From: Adiantum capillus-veneris
Lineage: Eukaryota > Streptophyta > Polypodiopsida > Polypodiales > Pteridaceae
Assembly (NCBI GenBank): GCA_014529385.2
Contig: CM043959.1
Location: 12,524,809-12,588,808, forward strand
Direction: 5' to 3'
DNA: 64,000 bases
Part shown: in pieces, positions 22,453 through 34,427 of the stretch
Layout of the letters: every line of letters starts with the position of its first letter
Position numbering within the stretch: the first letter of the stretch is position 1
The notes under the pieces: model-generated
The model's database searches: none
Seen by the model: only the letters and a program-made list of their open reading frames with translations
What the model was told of the DNA's origin: nothing
Position numbers and translations under genes: made by a program

Positions 22453-24280
22453 TATCACACAAGCACACAACTTTCCCACATGTATTAAGGTTTAAGTGTC
22501 ATGAGTGACAATATTTGTGTTTGCAATCTTGTTTCTCCGCATTGACCGGTGCATGTCTTCCTGTACCAGGTTGTCATCTCATGTTGTAGTGATAGACAAT
22601 GTCAAAATTGTGAAAAGTAGCGTAAAAGGAAATACCCCTCGGATCTCAAGAGTCACGAGTTCATGAAGCAAGCGCCTTGACACAAGTCGCTCCTTGCTGA
22701 GATTGCAGCCTTGTATGCAATACAAACCCTCACCTGATCTATCTTCATCATAGAGAAAGCAGGTGTGCATGCCCACATTCTAAGAGTATATATGCTGTGT
22801 CAATTTCAAGAGCCGCCTTATCTGCTGCCAATAGAGGGAGAGAAGTTGCTGCCTTTGTGTAAGGGCACGCGTGATGTTTCCTTAGCGAAAGACAATTTAG
22901 TGCAGTGACTGTACTCGGAGGAGTTTGTACGGTGCAACTTCAAGCATGAATTGCACCCTGTAAGGTTTCCTGTAGTCACGTGGAGCAGTATCGTCATCAT
23001 CATCCACTTGAGCTTGTCCTAAATGCATCTCAAAAAAAACTCTCTAGCCATCCGCGCCAGCGCGGACTGCTAGAGGGAGATTGCTTGCACCCTGCGAAGC
23101 TGCCTACAATCACACGCTGCCTACAGTCACACGGTCATCCACCTTTTCCCACCCTTCAAAGTTCAAATTGAACCTTTAAAAACTCTCTCTACCCATCCAC
23201 GTCGGCGTGGATGGCTAGAGGGAGATAAGAGTCGGGCCGCGCTGTGTGCTAGCAGGGGTATTGGAAGCGGGAATCTCCCATATTGGGCATATTTGCTTCT
23301 TTCTCGTAGCTCTGCTATTGCACCACTAATCCCTTTTTTGAAGGGATTTTGCTATAATTCAGGAGGGGAAGAGCGTAGCTTTTTTTTCTGCAATCCTTGG
23401 CCAATGGAAGTGCACGAACAAAATTGCCTTTTCACCTACATTCCTGCAACAATACATTTGCAACTCTGGTGTGACCCAATGTCTCCCTCGCCCCCCTTAA
23501 TCCTCCTAACCTTGGGTGAGACCCGGCTCTAATATTTTATTAAGAGTTGAGTCAAAAAATGATCACCCTGCTTATATAGGGGGTCCCACGTGGAGGAAAC
23601 AAATCTGCCATAGTTTTGGAACTACGGAGGGGTTGAGCAAATTTTACGAGTTTTGACTCGGGAAGCCAATAATTCGTCCATGCCTTCAACCTGTAGATGC
23701 CCATCCACCTTAACTTTCCCTGTGCCATATGGATCTTCGCCTACCTTCGCACACTACCAGCTACTAGATCCTCTAGTTTCCAAAAGTTATAGGCACCTTT
23801 TATAAACCCATTGGGTGCGACCTGCTTTTTGTGGAGACAACAATTTGTAGCATTAATCCAACCTTATAGTCATGGGAACCCCACTACCCCCAGATGCAAC
23901 TTAGCTCTAAGGGTGCATTTAGAGTGCACAACATCCCAACATGAAGTATTCCCTTTTCTAGCAGCCTCGCATCTATACTAAAAAAGAAAAGGTCAGCAAA
24001 TGAAGCCAAAAATGAAGCAGCAAATGAGATACGAGTTTGTGGTTATGCAATTTGCAGCTATAGACGAGGGTCAGAGATCAAAACATCATCCGTGTTTTGT
24101 GCCAAAAAGAACCGGACCTGCCTCTGTTTTGAGAGAAAAAGGCAATCTTGGACCGTCTAGTGGGTCCAAAAATTGAGCACCTTTTTCTGAACCTGGAGGC
24201 TTGCCACCTCAACTGAGAGTATGAAGGTCTAGGTAATCCGAAACCCCCCCTAAATTTATTGCATGGCTAGATAGATAAGA

Positions 24281-24284
<4 letters not shown>
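22450..24284. other. GC-richer noncoding stretch with paired hairpins and a degenerate primer site
   Basis: The block 23,031-23,226 contains two related hairpins, 'CTCTAGCCATCCGCGC..GCGCGGACTGCTAGAG' style near 23,035 and 'CCATCCACG..CGTGGATGG' near 23,190. Near 23,525, GGCTCTAATATTTTATTAAG weakly resembles a reversed tRNA-Met primer site and might mark a decayed minus-strand retroelement. No coding domain was recognised. Confidence 0.4.

Positions 24285-24364
<80 letters not shown>
24285..24364. repeat. (TC)n microsatellite, 80 bp
   Basis: A pure TC run. Confidence 0.95.
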
Positions 24365-24369
<5 letters not shown>

Positions 24370-24553
24370 ATGCTAGCTAGAATGGCTTAAGAGAGATTTG
24401 CTTTCAATCTAGCTTCCCTTTATTGCTCTAAATCTACTCCTTTTGAATATCACGTCTTGAGGTCAAGACTCGTTGAATAAATCTTTGAGGTCATTTGGGA
24501 TTGTTTGTACAACATGAAAACTTTATTTTTCTTATCTCTCTTCTCTCTCTCTC

Positions 24554-24557
<4 letters not shown>

Positions 24558-24650
<93 letters not shown>

Positions 24651-24660
24651 GTATGTATAT
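24558..24660. repeat. (TA)n followed by (TATG)n
   Basis: TA repeats to about 24,638 run into a short ATGT tetranucleotide tract, the usual product of point mutation and slippage in a TA array. Overlapping frames are artefacts. Confidence 0.95.
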
Positions 24661-25366
24661 ACATACACACACATGTATAGATACATATATAACAAGCATG
24701 GTAAGAGATAGATGCTTCTTCTTTTGAATTCTCTCTCATGTTCTTTGCTATTCAAAACAAAGCTTTTAAATATTAATCTTGGTTTTAAGATCAAACATCA
24801 AGGAAATCGAGTTTATGCCCAAACTTAAGGTATTTACAGGGATTTTTTAACCAAAAAAGTTCCCAATTTTTTACCTTGAAAGTGAAGGCCACAAATTACA
24901 ATCGAGATCTGTTTGTTTAACTAGGGAATCTAAAGCACAATCATAGATATAGAAGAAGTCGTGCTCTCTCTATCACTCTACGTGTTTTGAGCTTGAAATA
25001 TTTTTATGCATCCATGTAATCACTCACACCCCTAGGGTTTTGTAGTTATCACATTATATATCGTAGAAAGATCGTAACCAATGTACTTGACAATGGAGCA
25101 CTATGAACATCATACAAAAAGAAACACATCATGACTTGAGAGTTGATATAACTAGAGAGATGGAGTTGAGCTAGATGCTTATCGATGCATACAAAAATCT
25201 GCTCGGGTTTGTCTTTGCTCGCAAAAACTCGCTCGGTGCATGGTAAGACTCTTAGTTCTTCAAATCCAAGGACACAATACATAATACCAGATGCAGGACA
25301 CCTTGATCTAGATTTTGGAAGTGTGAGTCAATTGTCAGATGTCAAGTTTCTACAACTCAAGAAGGA

Positions 25367-25696
25367 GTGACAATCAAGCAATGCATTCAAAAGTATTGCA
25401 AACAAGATTTCAAGCTTATTGACATGTTCAGTGATGGCTACATAACAAAGTTGACTCAAGCAGAAAAGGAAGTGTTATGCCTTGTGGACAATATTGAAGA
25501 ACAAAAAAAGTTTAAAACAAGACTTTTGAGCTTTGCAAATCAGCATGACGATGTCAAAAAATGGACAAAACTTCAAAGTGATCAATTAGATCAGCCCATT
25601 GATGACCATGGAGTATCAAATACGGCAGGATCATCAACAAGTGAGACACCCATATTAATTACGGACTTTTTGAACCTCGAAGCAAATATGAGCTAA
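25367..25696 (+). pseudogene. unrecognised 109-codon fragment
   Basis: An open frame of polar, helical character (TKLTQAEKEVLCLVDNIEEQ, then FKTRLLSFANQ and a Ser/Thr-rich tail) ends at a TAA-terminated stop followed by AT-rich sequence resembling a 3' UTR. Protein-like sequence also precedes it in another frame (25,185-25,370), so the gene is frameshifted or spliced. No domain is recognised. It sits 350 bases upstream of the SET exon and could have been an upstream exon of that gene, although the stop argues against it. Confidence 0.35.
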
Positions 25697-26092
25697 GCTT
25701 TTACACCCACTTGTCATGTAATTAAACTTTTTATTTTGAAATAAGTCTGATATCTTTTTTTAAACATGTAATGATAGTTTCATCATGTATATTGTCAAGT
25801 ATATTAATCATTGATTTAAGATCTTTGACTTTGTTTTTTTTCAAAAGTATCATGCAGTGAACCTTTTCTTAATATTATAAAATTGTAGGAAAGATAAATA
25901 AGTACTTATTACATCAATAATTTGAAGTAACATATCTACTAAAAAAAATTCAATGTAAATTGGCATACAAAAAATTGATTCTTTACTATGTTGAATTGAT
26001 ACTTCATGACATATAAAACTGAACTAAAACATATAGTCTACAATGTTTGACATTTTTTAACCAAAATATGTTAAACATTTTTTTTATTGCAG

Positions 26093-26649
26093 ACTCAAAA
26101 ATGATAAGAGATATTAAAAGACAATGTCTTTCACATTATGTGTGGCATGATGATCCTCTTGGTATACAAACTTTTCCCATTCCAAAGGATAAAGCCTTTG
26201 AGATAAGTGGTATTATCTTTGAAGTAAGAGCTTCAAATAGACAAGGAGTTGGTTATGGGCTTTTTGTGCATACACATCTTCAAAAGGGTATGACTATTCT
26301 CCATTACGGTGGTGATAAGTATTTCCATGATACTTGGGATAAGCTGTGCAAGATATCTCCAAGGGCACCTAGGTACTCACTTCTGGAGGATCCAAATGTC
26401 AATTGTGTGGACGATGAGATATATATTGTTGGTGACATAGAAGATAGAAATCTGGTAATATATATAAATAGTACTCATGGTCTAAGTATGAGCCCAACTG
26501 TATGTTATACTTTTGATCCCAATTTTCCACCTTGGCATAAAGCCACCACAACACAAATTATCTTGGATAAATATGGCTATGTTTGTGTTGAAACCCTATG
26601 CCACATAGAAAGTGGTGAAGAGCTTCTTGCAGAATATGAATTTACATGA
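26093..26649 (+). CDS. SET-domain protein, terminal exon
   Basis: A TTTTTTTATTGCAG acceptor ends at 26,092, and the frame then stays open to the TGA at 26,647-26,649. Counting from the first ATG (26,101, 182 residues), residues 48-71 give NRQGVGYGLFVHTHLQKGM..LHYGG, matching the SET-N pattern (GxGLFA...I.KG..I..Y.G). Residues 120-132 (IYINSTHGLSMSP) stand in for the N-H-S..PN cofactor motif, and residues 168-179 (CHIESGEELLAEY) match the final 'I..GEEL..DY' motif with its tyrosine. SET domains methylate lysines using S-adenosylmethionine, usually on histones. The canonical NHS is altered (N-S-T-H-G), so activity is doubtful. No pre-SET cysteines or PHD finger are seen upstream. It is the least damaged recognisable frame in the window, but an upstream exon could not be found, so it may be a gene fragment. 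Confidence 0.6.
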
Positions 26650-27411
26650 CATCACACAAATCTCATGATAAAGTCCCTTATATAAAAGTTATTGATAATC
26701 TATTTGAAACCGACTCATTATTGAGTATGTATCATGATTAACGCCGTGAGTTGTGATGGCATTACCATGTTATGCAATGAATACTTGATTTCATACAGAA
26801 ATCTGTTTCTAAAGTAATATCCATAGAATTTCACAAGATTATTTTGATCTAGCATAATAATGCTCTATTTTAAATTTCATGTATCATGTTAAACATAATC
26901 CATACAAGAATTTGTATCTCATTGTACATATTTTATCAGAGCATAAACTTATGCAGTAGTTCATTTTGAATGCATTTTTTATTTTATACCGTTAATAATA
27001 TCCCAATAGCGGATTTTGGATGTACCAAAACCCATGTAAAACTTGTTTAGAATAGCTAAACGTTAAGTAAAGGATGCACTTTTTCATCCATACCTTGCTC
27101 CATGTGCACTTTTTTCCCAAATTCAAAGTCCATCCTAAAAATGAAACAAGGTTAGAAAAGTTGAAGCTTAAAACCACAATAAACATATTACAGTGGACTA
27201 TAAGTTAGACAAGTGATGGAGATTGACACCAAATAATCCATGATACTTTAGGTTGAACAAGTGGTGGAGATTTAGACAATAACCCACGATACTTGTGGTT
27301 GGGCATATAATGAATCTTGAGAGCATTGAATCATTCACATTAGGGATGATATATCAAAGATAAGATAGAATCTTGTGGCCATGCAATGTGTCTATCTCAG
27401 CTATTTTTATG
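26650..27411. other. AT-rich intergenic leading into the minisatellite
   Basis: No gene. From about 27,000 it carries a degenerate motif (GGATGCACTTTTTC..., CTTGTTTAGAAT) that reappears at 28,690-29,520. Confidence 0.5.
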
Positions 27412-28670
27412 CTTCAATGGAGCCTATCTTGGACAAGTGGTGGAACTAGTGACTCTCTACACTTGAATGGGACATAGCTTGGACAAGTGGAGAACCTTAT
27501 GGATCTCTATGCTTCAATAGAGCATAGATCTGGTTAGTGATGGATCTTATGGTCCCCTATGCTTGAATGGAGCATAGCTCGGACAATTGGTGGACCTTAT
27601 GCCTCTCTATGCTTCAATAGACCATAGACTGAACAAATGGTGGAACTTGTGGATCTCTATGGTCAATTGTAGCTTAGCTTGGATAAGTGGTGGACCTTGT
27701 GGTTGTATATGCTTCAATAGAGCATAGTTTGGACAAGTGGTAAACCTTATGGTCCTCTATGATTAAATGGAGCATAGCTTGGTCACATGGTGGAACTTAT
27801 GTTTCTATATGTTTCAATAGAGCTTAGATCGGTGGACATTGTGTCTCTCTATGATTGAATAGAGTAGAGCTTGGACGAGTGGTAGAGCTCATGAATCTCT
27901 ATGCTTGAGTAAATCATAGATTGGACAAGTGGTGGTGACTATATGGTTCTCTATTCTTGAATGAATCATAGCTTTGAGAAGTAGTAGAACTTATGCTTGA
28001 ATGATCCTCTATGATCGAATGGAGCATAGCTTGGACAAGTGGTAGAAATTATGGTTCTCTATGCTTCAATAGAGCCTAGATTTAGTGGTGGACCTTGTGG
28101 CTCTCTATGCTATAATGGCACTTTTCTTGGACACGTGGTGGACCTTGTGAATACCTATGGTGGAATGGAGCATATCTTGAACAAGTGTTCAATTTAATGG
28201 CTCTCTATGCTTCAATAGAGCATAAATTGGACAAGTGGTGGACCTTATGGTCCTCTATGCTTTAATGGAGCATAGCTTAAACAAGTGGTGGACCTTATGG
28301 ATCTCTGTCTTTCAATAGAGAAAGATTGGACACTTGGTGAACCTTGTATCTTTCTATGCTTGAATGGGTTAGTTCCTTGGACAAGTGGTGGATCTTATGT
28401 CTCTATACCCTTGAATATATCATAGACTAGACAAGTGATGGACCTTGTGTTTTTCTATGATTGTATCGATCTTAGCTTGGACAAGTGGTGGGTCTTGTGG
28501 CTCTCTATACTTGAATGGAGCATAGATTGGACAAGTGGTTGACCTCATGGCTCTCTGTGCTTGAATAGAGCATAGAATGGGACCTTATGGTCCTCTAGGG
28601 CATATATTATACAAGTGGTGGATCTTATGGTCCTCTATAACTCAATAGATCTTGGCTTGGACAAGTGGAA
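27412..28670 (+). repeat. 50-bp minisatellite, about 25 units, dimeric
   Basis: Degenerate 50-bp units follow one another, each holding GCATAGCTTGGACAAGTGG followed by TGGACCTTATGG and CTCTCTATG. Several stretches are exactly 50 bp apart, such as those beginning at 27,412, 27,462 and 27,512. Units tend to alternate between a CTTCAATAG start and a CTTGAATGG start, suggesting a 100-bp dimer that was amplified. Since 50 is not divisible by 3 and stops abound, it is not coding. Confidence 0.85.
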
Positions 28671-29800
28671 TGGAAAGGTAGTAAATCTATGATGCATTTT
28701 TCCTCTTACACCACCATGTTTAGAATGGTCTTGTGATGGATCTTGGATGCACCAAGCCTTCCTTAATTTGTTTCAAAAGGGCAAGTACTAAATACAAGAT
28801 GCACTTTTCCTTCTCACTCCTTGCTCAAAGTGGCTTGGTGGTGGATTAAGATGTCCCTTACTCTTCAACAAGAACTTGAAATTAAAATCTCCAAGTGATG
28901 CATCTAAGAAAAAATATGTGTTCTATAACTTTTTAGAATGGACAAGTGGTAGATCTAAAATGCAACAAAGCTTCTATAAGTTGTTTAAAATGGTCACTTA
29001 TTGTGGATCAAGGATGTGATAAATGGTGGATCTTGGATGGATGGACACTTCAACAACTATGATTGAATATTTGATTGAGCTAGTATCTACTCTTCCATGA
29101 TTGAGCTATGATTTCTAGATTGGCCAAGTGGTGGATCTAAGATGAGTCCTAGTCTTCCACAGCTTGGTTTGATTCAATACATAGGATGCACACCACCATT
29201 AAAAACATCATTAGGACAACTTTGATTTGATTTAAAATGCATCCTTTATTGCACAAACTATATATAATGAGAAGATGGTGGATTAAGGATGCATTTCCCC
29301 TTTTGTACTATGTTTAGAATGACCAAGTGGTGGATCTAGGATGCACCAAACCTTCTTATATATTTTTTGAAAAATCCAAGCACTAAATAGAGGATGATTA
29401 GCTTTCCCCTCCAAAACTTGCTTAAGGTGGCGTGATTGTGGATTGCAAATTTTCTTTCTCACCTCCAAGAACTTGTCTAGATTGGTCAAGTGGTGCATCA
29501 AAGATGCACCCATCCTTACAAAACTTATTTAATAGTATTGATTGAATGGATAGTGTTACGAATATCTAGGATCTACTAAGGTTATAGCCTTAGTCTTTTT
29601 CAAGTACGTAAGTAACAAAATTAAAATACTTAGATTTTGGATAGATTTACCCTCTAAGTATTTTTCTTTCTTGCATAATAGACATGGAGCAGTAATGTTT
29701 GAGAAAAAGTGATGATTATGTGGATGTCAATAATCATGTCAAAATATCTTTCTTGTTAATATGTCATCGTGTAGGAGGCTATTGTGTGATCTTTCATTGT
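28671..29800. repeat. degenerate repeat tract related to the minisatellite
   Basis: Irregular copies of 'TTTAGAATGG(A/T)CAAGTGGTGGATCTAGGATGCACCAA' occur near 28,720, 28,935, 29,120, 29,310 and 29,480. They share CAAGTGGTGGA with the 50-bp unit. No gene is present before the exon at 29,812. Confidence 0.6.
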
Positions 29801-29811
29801 TTTTTGCTTAG

Positions 29812-30823
29812 ATCCAAGGATTGAGGGTGGGATAGATAAGGAATGGTTCAATCCAGCAGCAAATAATGAGAGCCTTCCACATGTATCCACAAAGGTCTCA
29901 CTTGAAGAATTGAATCCAATTACTGATACTCAAGTGCAAATACCTGAGGCCTCTTTGCTTCATCTTTCATCGAAGGAAGCCATGGGTGAAAACTTTCAAT
30001 CTATAAAAGCTGTGCAAGAGAGTGTTGTTGATGCAACTACTTTGGTTTCATCAAATCCCAACAAATCCATGTTGACATTAATATTGGACTTTAATGGTCT
30101 ACTATTGAAACAAAGTCAACAAACATCAACTATTCATGAATCTATTCAATATGATTCATGAAGGCATATTGTGTTACGGCTAGGGTGCATCCACTTTTTA
30201 AAGACCATATTGAACAGATTCAATGTTGGGTTTGGTCAATAGCTAGAGAAGATAATGTTTACCAGACGTTGAGAACACTTAAAGCACTACAGAGGAGATA
30301 TTTTCATTTTTTGTAATTTGGTCTCACTAAATCTTGCTATGTTCCCGAAGGAGTGCAATTATTTAGACCAAACAATCCTCAAGTTTCAGCTATGTTTAAG
30401 CCATTGGCAAAAATATCTGCATGCTTTGAATGTGATCCACACAGAACAATTCTTGTTGATAACTCTCCATACAAATGTTGTGTTTCACCTACAAATAATT
30501 GCATATTTCCTTCAAATTTTGATGAAGAAATTATGGTTGATAATGTTCTCATAGAAGAGTCGATCCCATACTTGTTGCAACTTGACGAGAGCAAAGACGT
30601 GCATGAGTTCATTGACTCTTATCGTTATGGACAAGCCCCATTTTCCAATGACAACGAATACAAAGGTCTCATGGACTATTGGAAAGATCAAAACTCAAGA
30701 TGGTCGCAAAAGGAGATAACCACAAATAAGCTACCAATGTTTGAGAAGCTAGGAGACCTTTTTGGCAAGCAGGAGGAGTTAACTAATCCGAGCAGGGAAA
30801 GGAGATTAGAAGGAATGAAATAG
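29812..30823 (+). pseudogene. NIF/FCP1-type phosphatase, broken (copy 1)
   Basis: The region follows a TTTTTTGCTTAG acceptor. A polar N-terminal stretch leads to LTLILDFNGLLLKQ, the place of the HAD-type D-x-D motif of FCP1/NIF phosphatases; here the second Asp is Asn. After a stop and frame changes come RHIVLRLGCIHFLKTILNRF (the 'RPG..EFL' helix), WSIAREDNVYQTL, a TKSCY piece, FECDPHRTILVDNSPYK (the conserved 'ILVDDSP' strand) and a long 156-codon frame to 30,823 ending in FIDSYRYGQAPF and Lys-rich sequence. These phosphatases typically act on phosphoserine in proteins such as the RNA polymerase II tail. Two stops and two shifts mean it makes no complete product. The domain order is complete, so the call is firm. 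Confidence 0.75.
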
Positions 30824-31609
30824 TAGAAATAATGGAAAAAGAAAAAACCAAAATTGATATGATGAAGGGAGCACAATTAAAATCCTTAGCAAGGAAGGTG
30901 GGGTTGTGCCACACCATTATTGAAGACTGTAACAGCTAAGGCTTTTGTGAAAAAGCTACTAAATGAGCATAATCTTCTCAAAAAACACTAAGGTACTACT
31001 CACTAGAAATCATATTGAATTTTCAATAAATACGTACTTTTGCAAATGATATTTGTATTTTGATTCAAAACACTCACCTTATCATGGTTTCATGCATATT
31101 TCATCCAAATTATTCTTTAAAGGAGTATTTCATAGGGAATTTGGACCATTTCATTCAGATGAAAGAAGAAACCTCTAAGAGCAGCTAGGGGTTACTTTGT
31201 AAAATTTTGTGTCTTTGTGATCTAAAAACAATTCACACAAAGATTATCATTCTGTGTTTGATTTTTTCTTGATATTAAATCATTGGTTTTTAGACCAATT
31301 GTATCAATTGACTTGGAGAGCTTTCAAGTTTACGTATGTATTGACAAATTGCCCTACTTTTATAATCACATGGTATTTTAGTATTGTGATACCAATTTAA
31401 TATTCTTTTGGATGTCTATAGTGATCAATTGTTGAATGCTAAAACCATCAATTTTGTTTTAACGTTTAAAAATGAATATCAACCAAATGTTTTGTATTTC
31501 TTTTCAGAGCCAAAAGAAAGAAATATGTTGTTTTTAGAGTGGAATAATTCATTTGAAAGAGAAAATTCTTCTATTCAACCTTTTATGGGCCTCATCGAAG
31601 CCATCAACC

Positions 31610-32269
31610 ACCCTCTACTCAGTTACTACTTACCTTGAAGCAACAATGGAGGGTTCTTATCTTAGATATAGAGGGTTTACTACTTCATTCAGTTGAAATG
31701 CGACACGGTGATATTGTTCCATCATGGGCCAAGCACATGCGAATTGTCAATGATAAAGATGAAGTTTATCATGTGGTGCGGCGTGATGCAGAAGCTTTCT
31801 TGGACTTTTGTTTTGATTATTTTGAACCTTCGATATGGAGTTGCTATAACATAACCAAATCTCAACATATACTTGAGATGTGCTTTCCTAGGCATTGTTC
31901 AAAGCTCAAGATGTTTATGAGCAATAAGCATTGTCAAAATCCAAATATCATGATTGGATATAAAAGAGTTCATCATAAGAATGACTTTGGTTTGGGGGAT
32001 GTTTGAGGACATACATGCTAGCAACACATTAATTTTTTATGATACTCCATATAGAGTGATGTGGAATATGCCAAGAACTTCCAAAATATTGGAGACAAAC
32101 ACCTGAACAACTTCAATGCTTCTTAGAAGACACAATAGCTCCATGGTTAGTGGGATGGTTGTGTGCAAGAAACAAGAGGAGTTATACTTCCAATACAATT
32201 GTGAACAAGGTAGAGGATCCTGAGACAACTTATGTCATGAATGTCTACTTGTCAAGAAGACAATGTTGA
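31610..32269 (+). pseudogene. NIF/FCP1-type phosphatase, broken (copy 2)
   Basis: About 800 bp after copy 1 in the same orientation. WRVLILDIEGLLLHS occupies the D-x-D position (second Asp replaced by Glu). It is followed by VVRRDAEAFLDFCFDYFEPS and IWSCYN, the usual helix and 'WS' strand, then a Lys/Asn-rich stretch. A frame change at about 32,000 leads to NTLIFYDTPYRVMWNMP (weak 'DDSP' strand), and another to a YWRQTPEQLQCFLEDTIAP tail ending at the TGA at 32,267. The two copies differ in sequence, so they are old paralogues or separate insertions rather than a recent duplication. The altered catalytic pair and the shifts make it non-functional. Confidence 0.7.
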
Positions 32270-34427
32270 GAGTCACATGTTGAAGTTGTTTGGCAAGAAT
32301 GTAGTGAAAGAGATATCAATTGTACATAGAACCACATATCAATTAGAACTGGCTCATTGTAAATTGTTATTCAAGGTGAATATAAATTGTACATTTATCT
32401 TTTATTCAACCATATATCACATTATTTTTTTCTATTTGAAGTGTACCCTATTCATTGTAAGGGGACTTCTATTCAATCTAATGTGTTTCACATGGAGTGC
32501 ACCTTAACATTTGGGGGACTCATGGAGTGCATCCTTCTTAAGGGTGCTCTTTTTCTTGTTGCTTTGAGTAGAGAATTATCTATATTGTGCTCATATCTTG
32601 TGTAAATGGATTCACTATAAATATTTAGGCCTTGTTGTAACTTGGATGTTTCCACAAAGTTCACCCTAGTGAAAGGGGACTTCTTTCTTAAAGGAGTGAA
32701 TTCTAATTGAAGGATACAAATTTTTCTTTGTATTTTTAGTTTGGAATGTGATCACTACTTTTGTTGACAATTTATAAATGTGTTTAGTCAAGAGAACCCT
32801 TTTTGCTTCAAGACACAAGTACGGCATGAACAACATTCTTTTTTCTTCAAAACATGAGTACAACTTCTTATGCTGGGTCAATGGGTGGTATATAATGTTA
32901 TGTACTCAATATAAGTTGTATCAATAGAAGACCTCTTTTTTTATACTCATTCAATAAAAAACATATTCACCGAACAATGTTGTTGTCATATTAGCATGGA
33001 GATTCATACAAGAATATGACATGTTGTTGTGATATTGCCATGGGAATTCATATGCATGTATTCATCCACAAATAAAATATTTCTTATTTAAATTAAACAA
33101 CTTTGAAAAATATGCAGCATAACCCATTCATTTAGAAAATAATATCAAAATCGCAACTCTTTATCATAAAATCCATCATTGACATTAGTTTAATTCTTCT
33201 TCTTTAAGACTTGTGTTTTCCAAATATGTTTAATGATAAGAACAATGTAATAAACACAAGAGCTTTACATTTATTATAGTTGCAAATAGATTGAAATTTT
33301 CTTTATAGCAACAATTTTTTTCTTGTAAATACACATAGAATAGCATTGACACAAGTAGCATGAAATTGATTGAATAGTTTGGAATGGCCAAGTGGTGGAT
33401 TTAAAAACCCCTTTGTTATAAAATGTATAAAATTAGGATGACTTAACATAAGAGTAGCTGAATACCTAAATGTCTTATCCTCATGAACATGTTCGAAAGA
33501 ATACATTTATGTGCATAAAGTGGCGTATCACATGGTATTCTAGAATGTAATATATGTGATTTTGACACTTCTTGATGTAGCTCAAGAAATATCTAAAAAA
33601 GAAAAGTGAAAGTGATATCTTAAATAAAATTCAATTTTTTTGTTTGTTAATGGTCAAATTGGCTATATTCATAAAAATTGAAAGTGATCATTAGTCTTGG
33701 GAATGGGTTTTTTCTCACTGGAAACCTTATTTATTTAAATAGAAAACAACTTAGAAATATATATAGGTACTCATTTTAACATATCACTTTGAGTGTAGCT
33801 TGGACAAGAAGTTGACTTTGTATTCCTCCATAGGTTAAGGGAACCTAGCTTGGACAAGTGGTGGGATTTATATTCCTCCAAGGGAGCCTAGCTTAGAAAA
33901 GTGCACATGAAACCAACTCTCTTATGATGCAACCAATCATATGATACATGTTTTATGTATGCTTCATGCCTCAATTGAAGCAATCATAAAGTTAGCAATG
34001 GACTTTGCTTGGATGAGTTTGAATGTCATAGAAAAGTAGGTTGGTTTCCTCAATTTGGGTCCTAGCTTGGACAAATGGTGGACCTTGAATAAGTTTAGGT
34101 ACTCATTTTGAACTTAGATTGGATAAGTGGTGGGCCTTGAGAATTCACCTTGAGATAAATCATAGGTAGGACAATAAGGCATACACAATGATAATAAGTG
34201 GAATGCACTAGTATCTTAATGGTTCAATTGACTAAAACCATAAAATTTTATGTCCAATTTTGTTCTCAATGTGTAATCTACATGCGTAAATTGGAATGTG
34301 ACCTTAAGCAAATTGATGTCTTCGACAAAAATCTCATTACTTTATACGTGATATGTTGAAAGTTGTCCAACCTAGGAATTGAGATTTTTTCACTTTACCT
34401 AATTTAGTCTTAGATCTCAACTATGCT
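32270..34427. other. AT-rich intergenic with scattered minisatellite-like units
   Basis: No gene. Units of the 27.4-kb minisatellite (GCTTGGACAAGTGGTGG) recur singly at about 33,385, 33,795, 33,850, 34,065 and 34,120, so that repeat family extends at least 7 kb beyond the main array. Confidence 0.6.

Noticed and set aside
23515-23575. Reversed primer-binding site GGCTCTAATATTTTATTAAG
   Set aside because: Only about 8 of 12 positions fit the tRNA-Met complement and no LTR edge or coding remnant follows; mentioned only as weak.
24491-24794. Four overlapping frames with Tyr-Ile and Thr-His runs
   Set aside because: Artefact of (TA)n plus (TATG)n.
27412-28670. CRISPR-like regular array
   Set aside because: No repeat/spacer alternation: the whole 50-bp unit repeats with uniform divergence, and the surroundings are eukaryotic.
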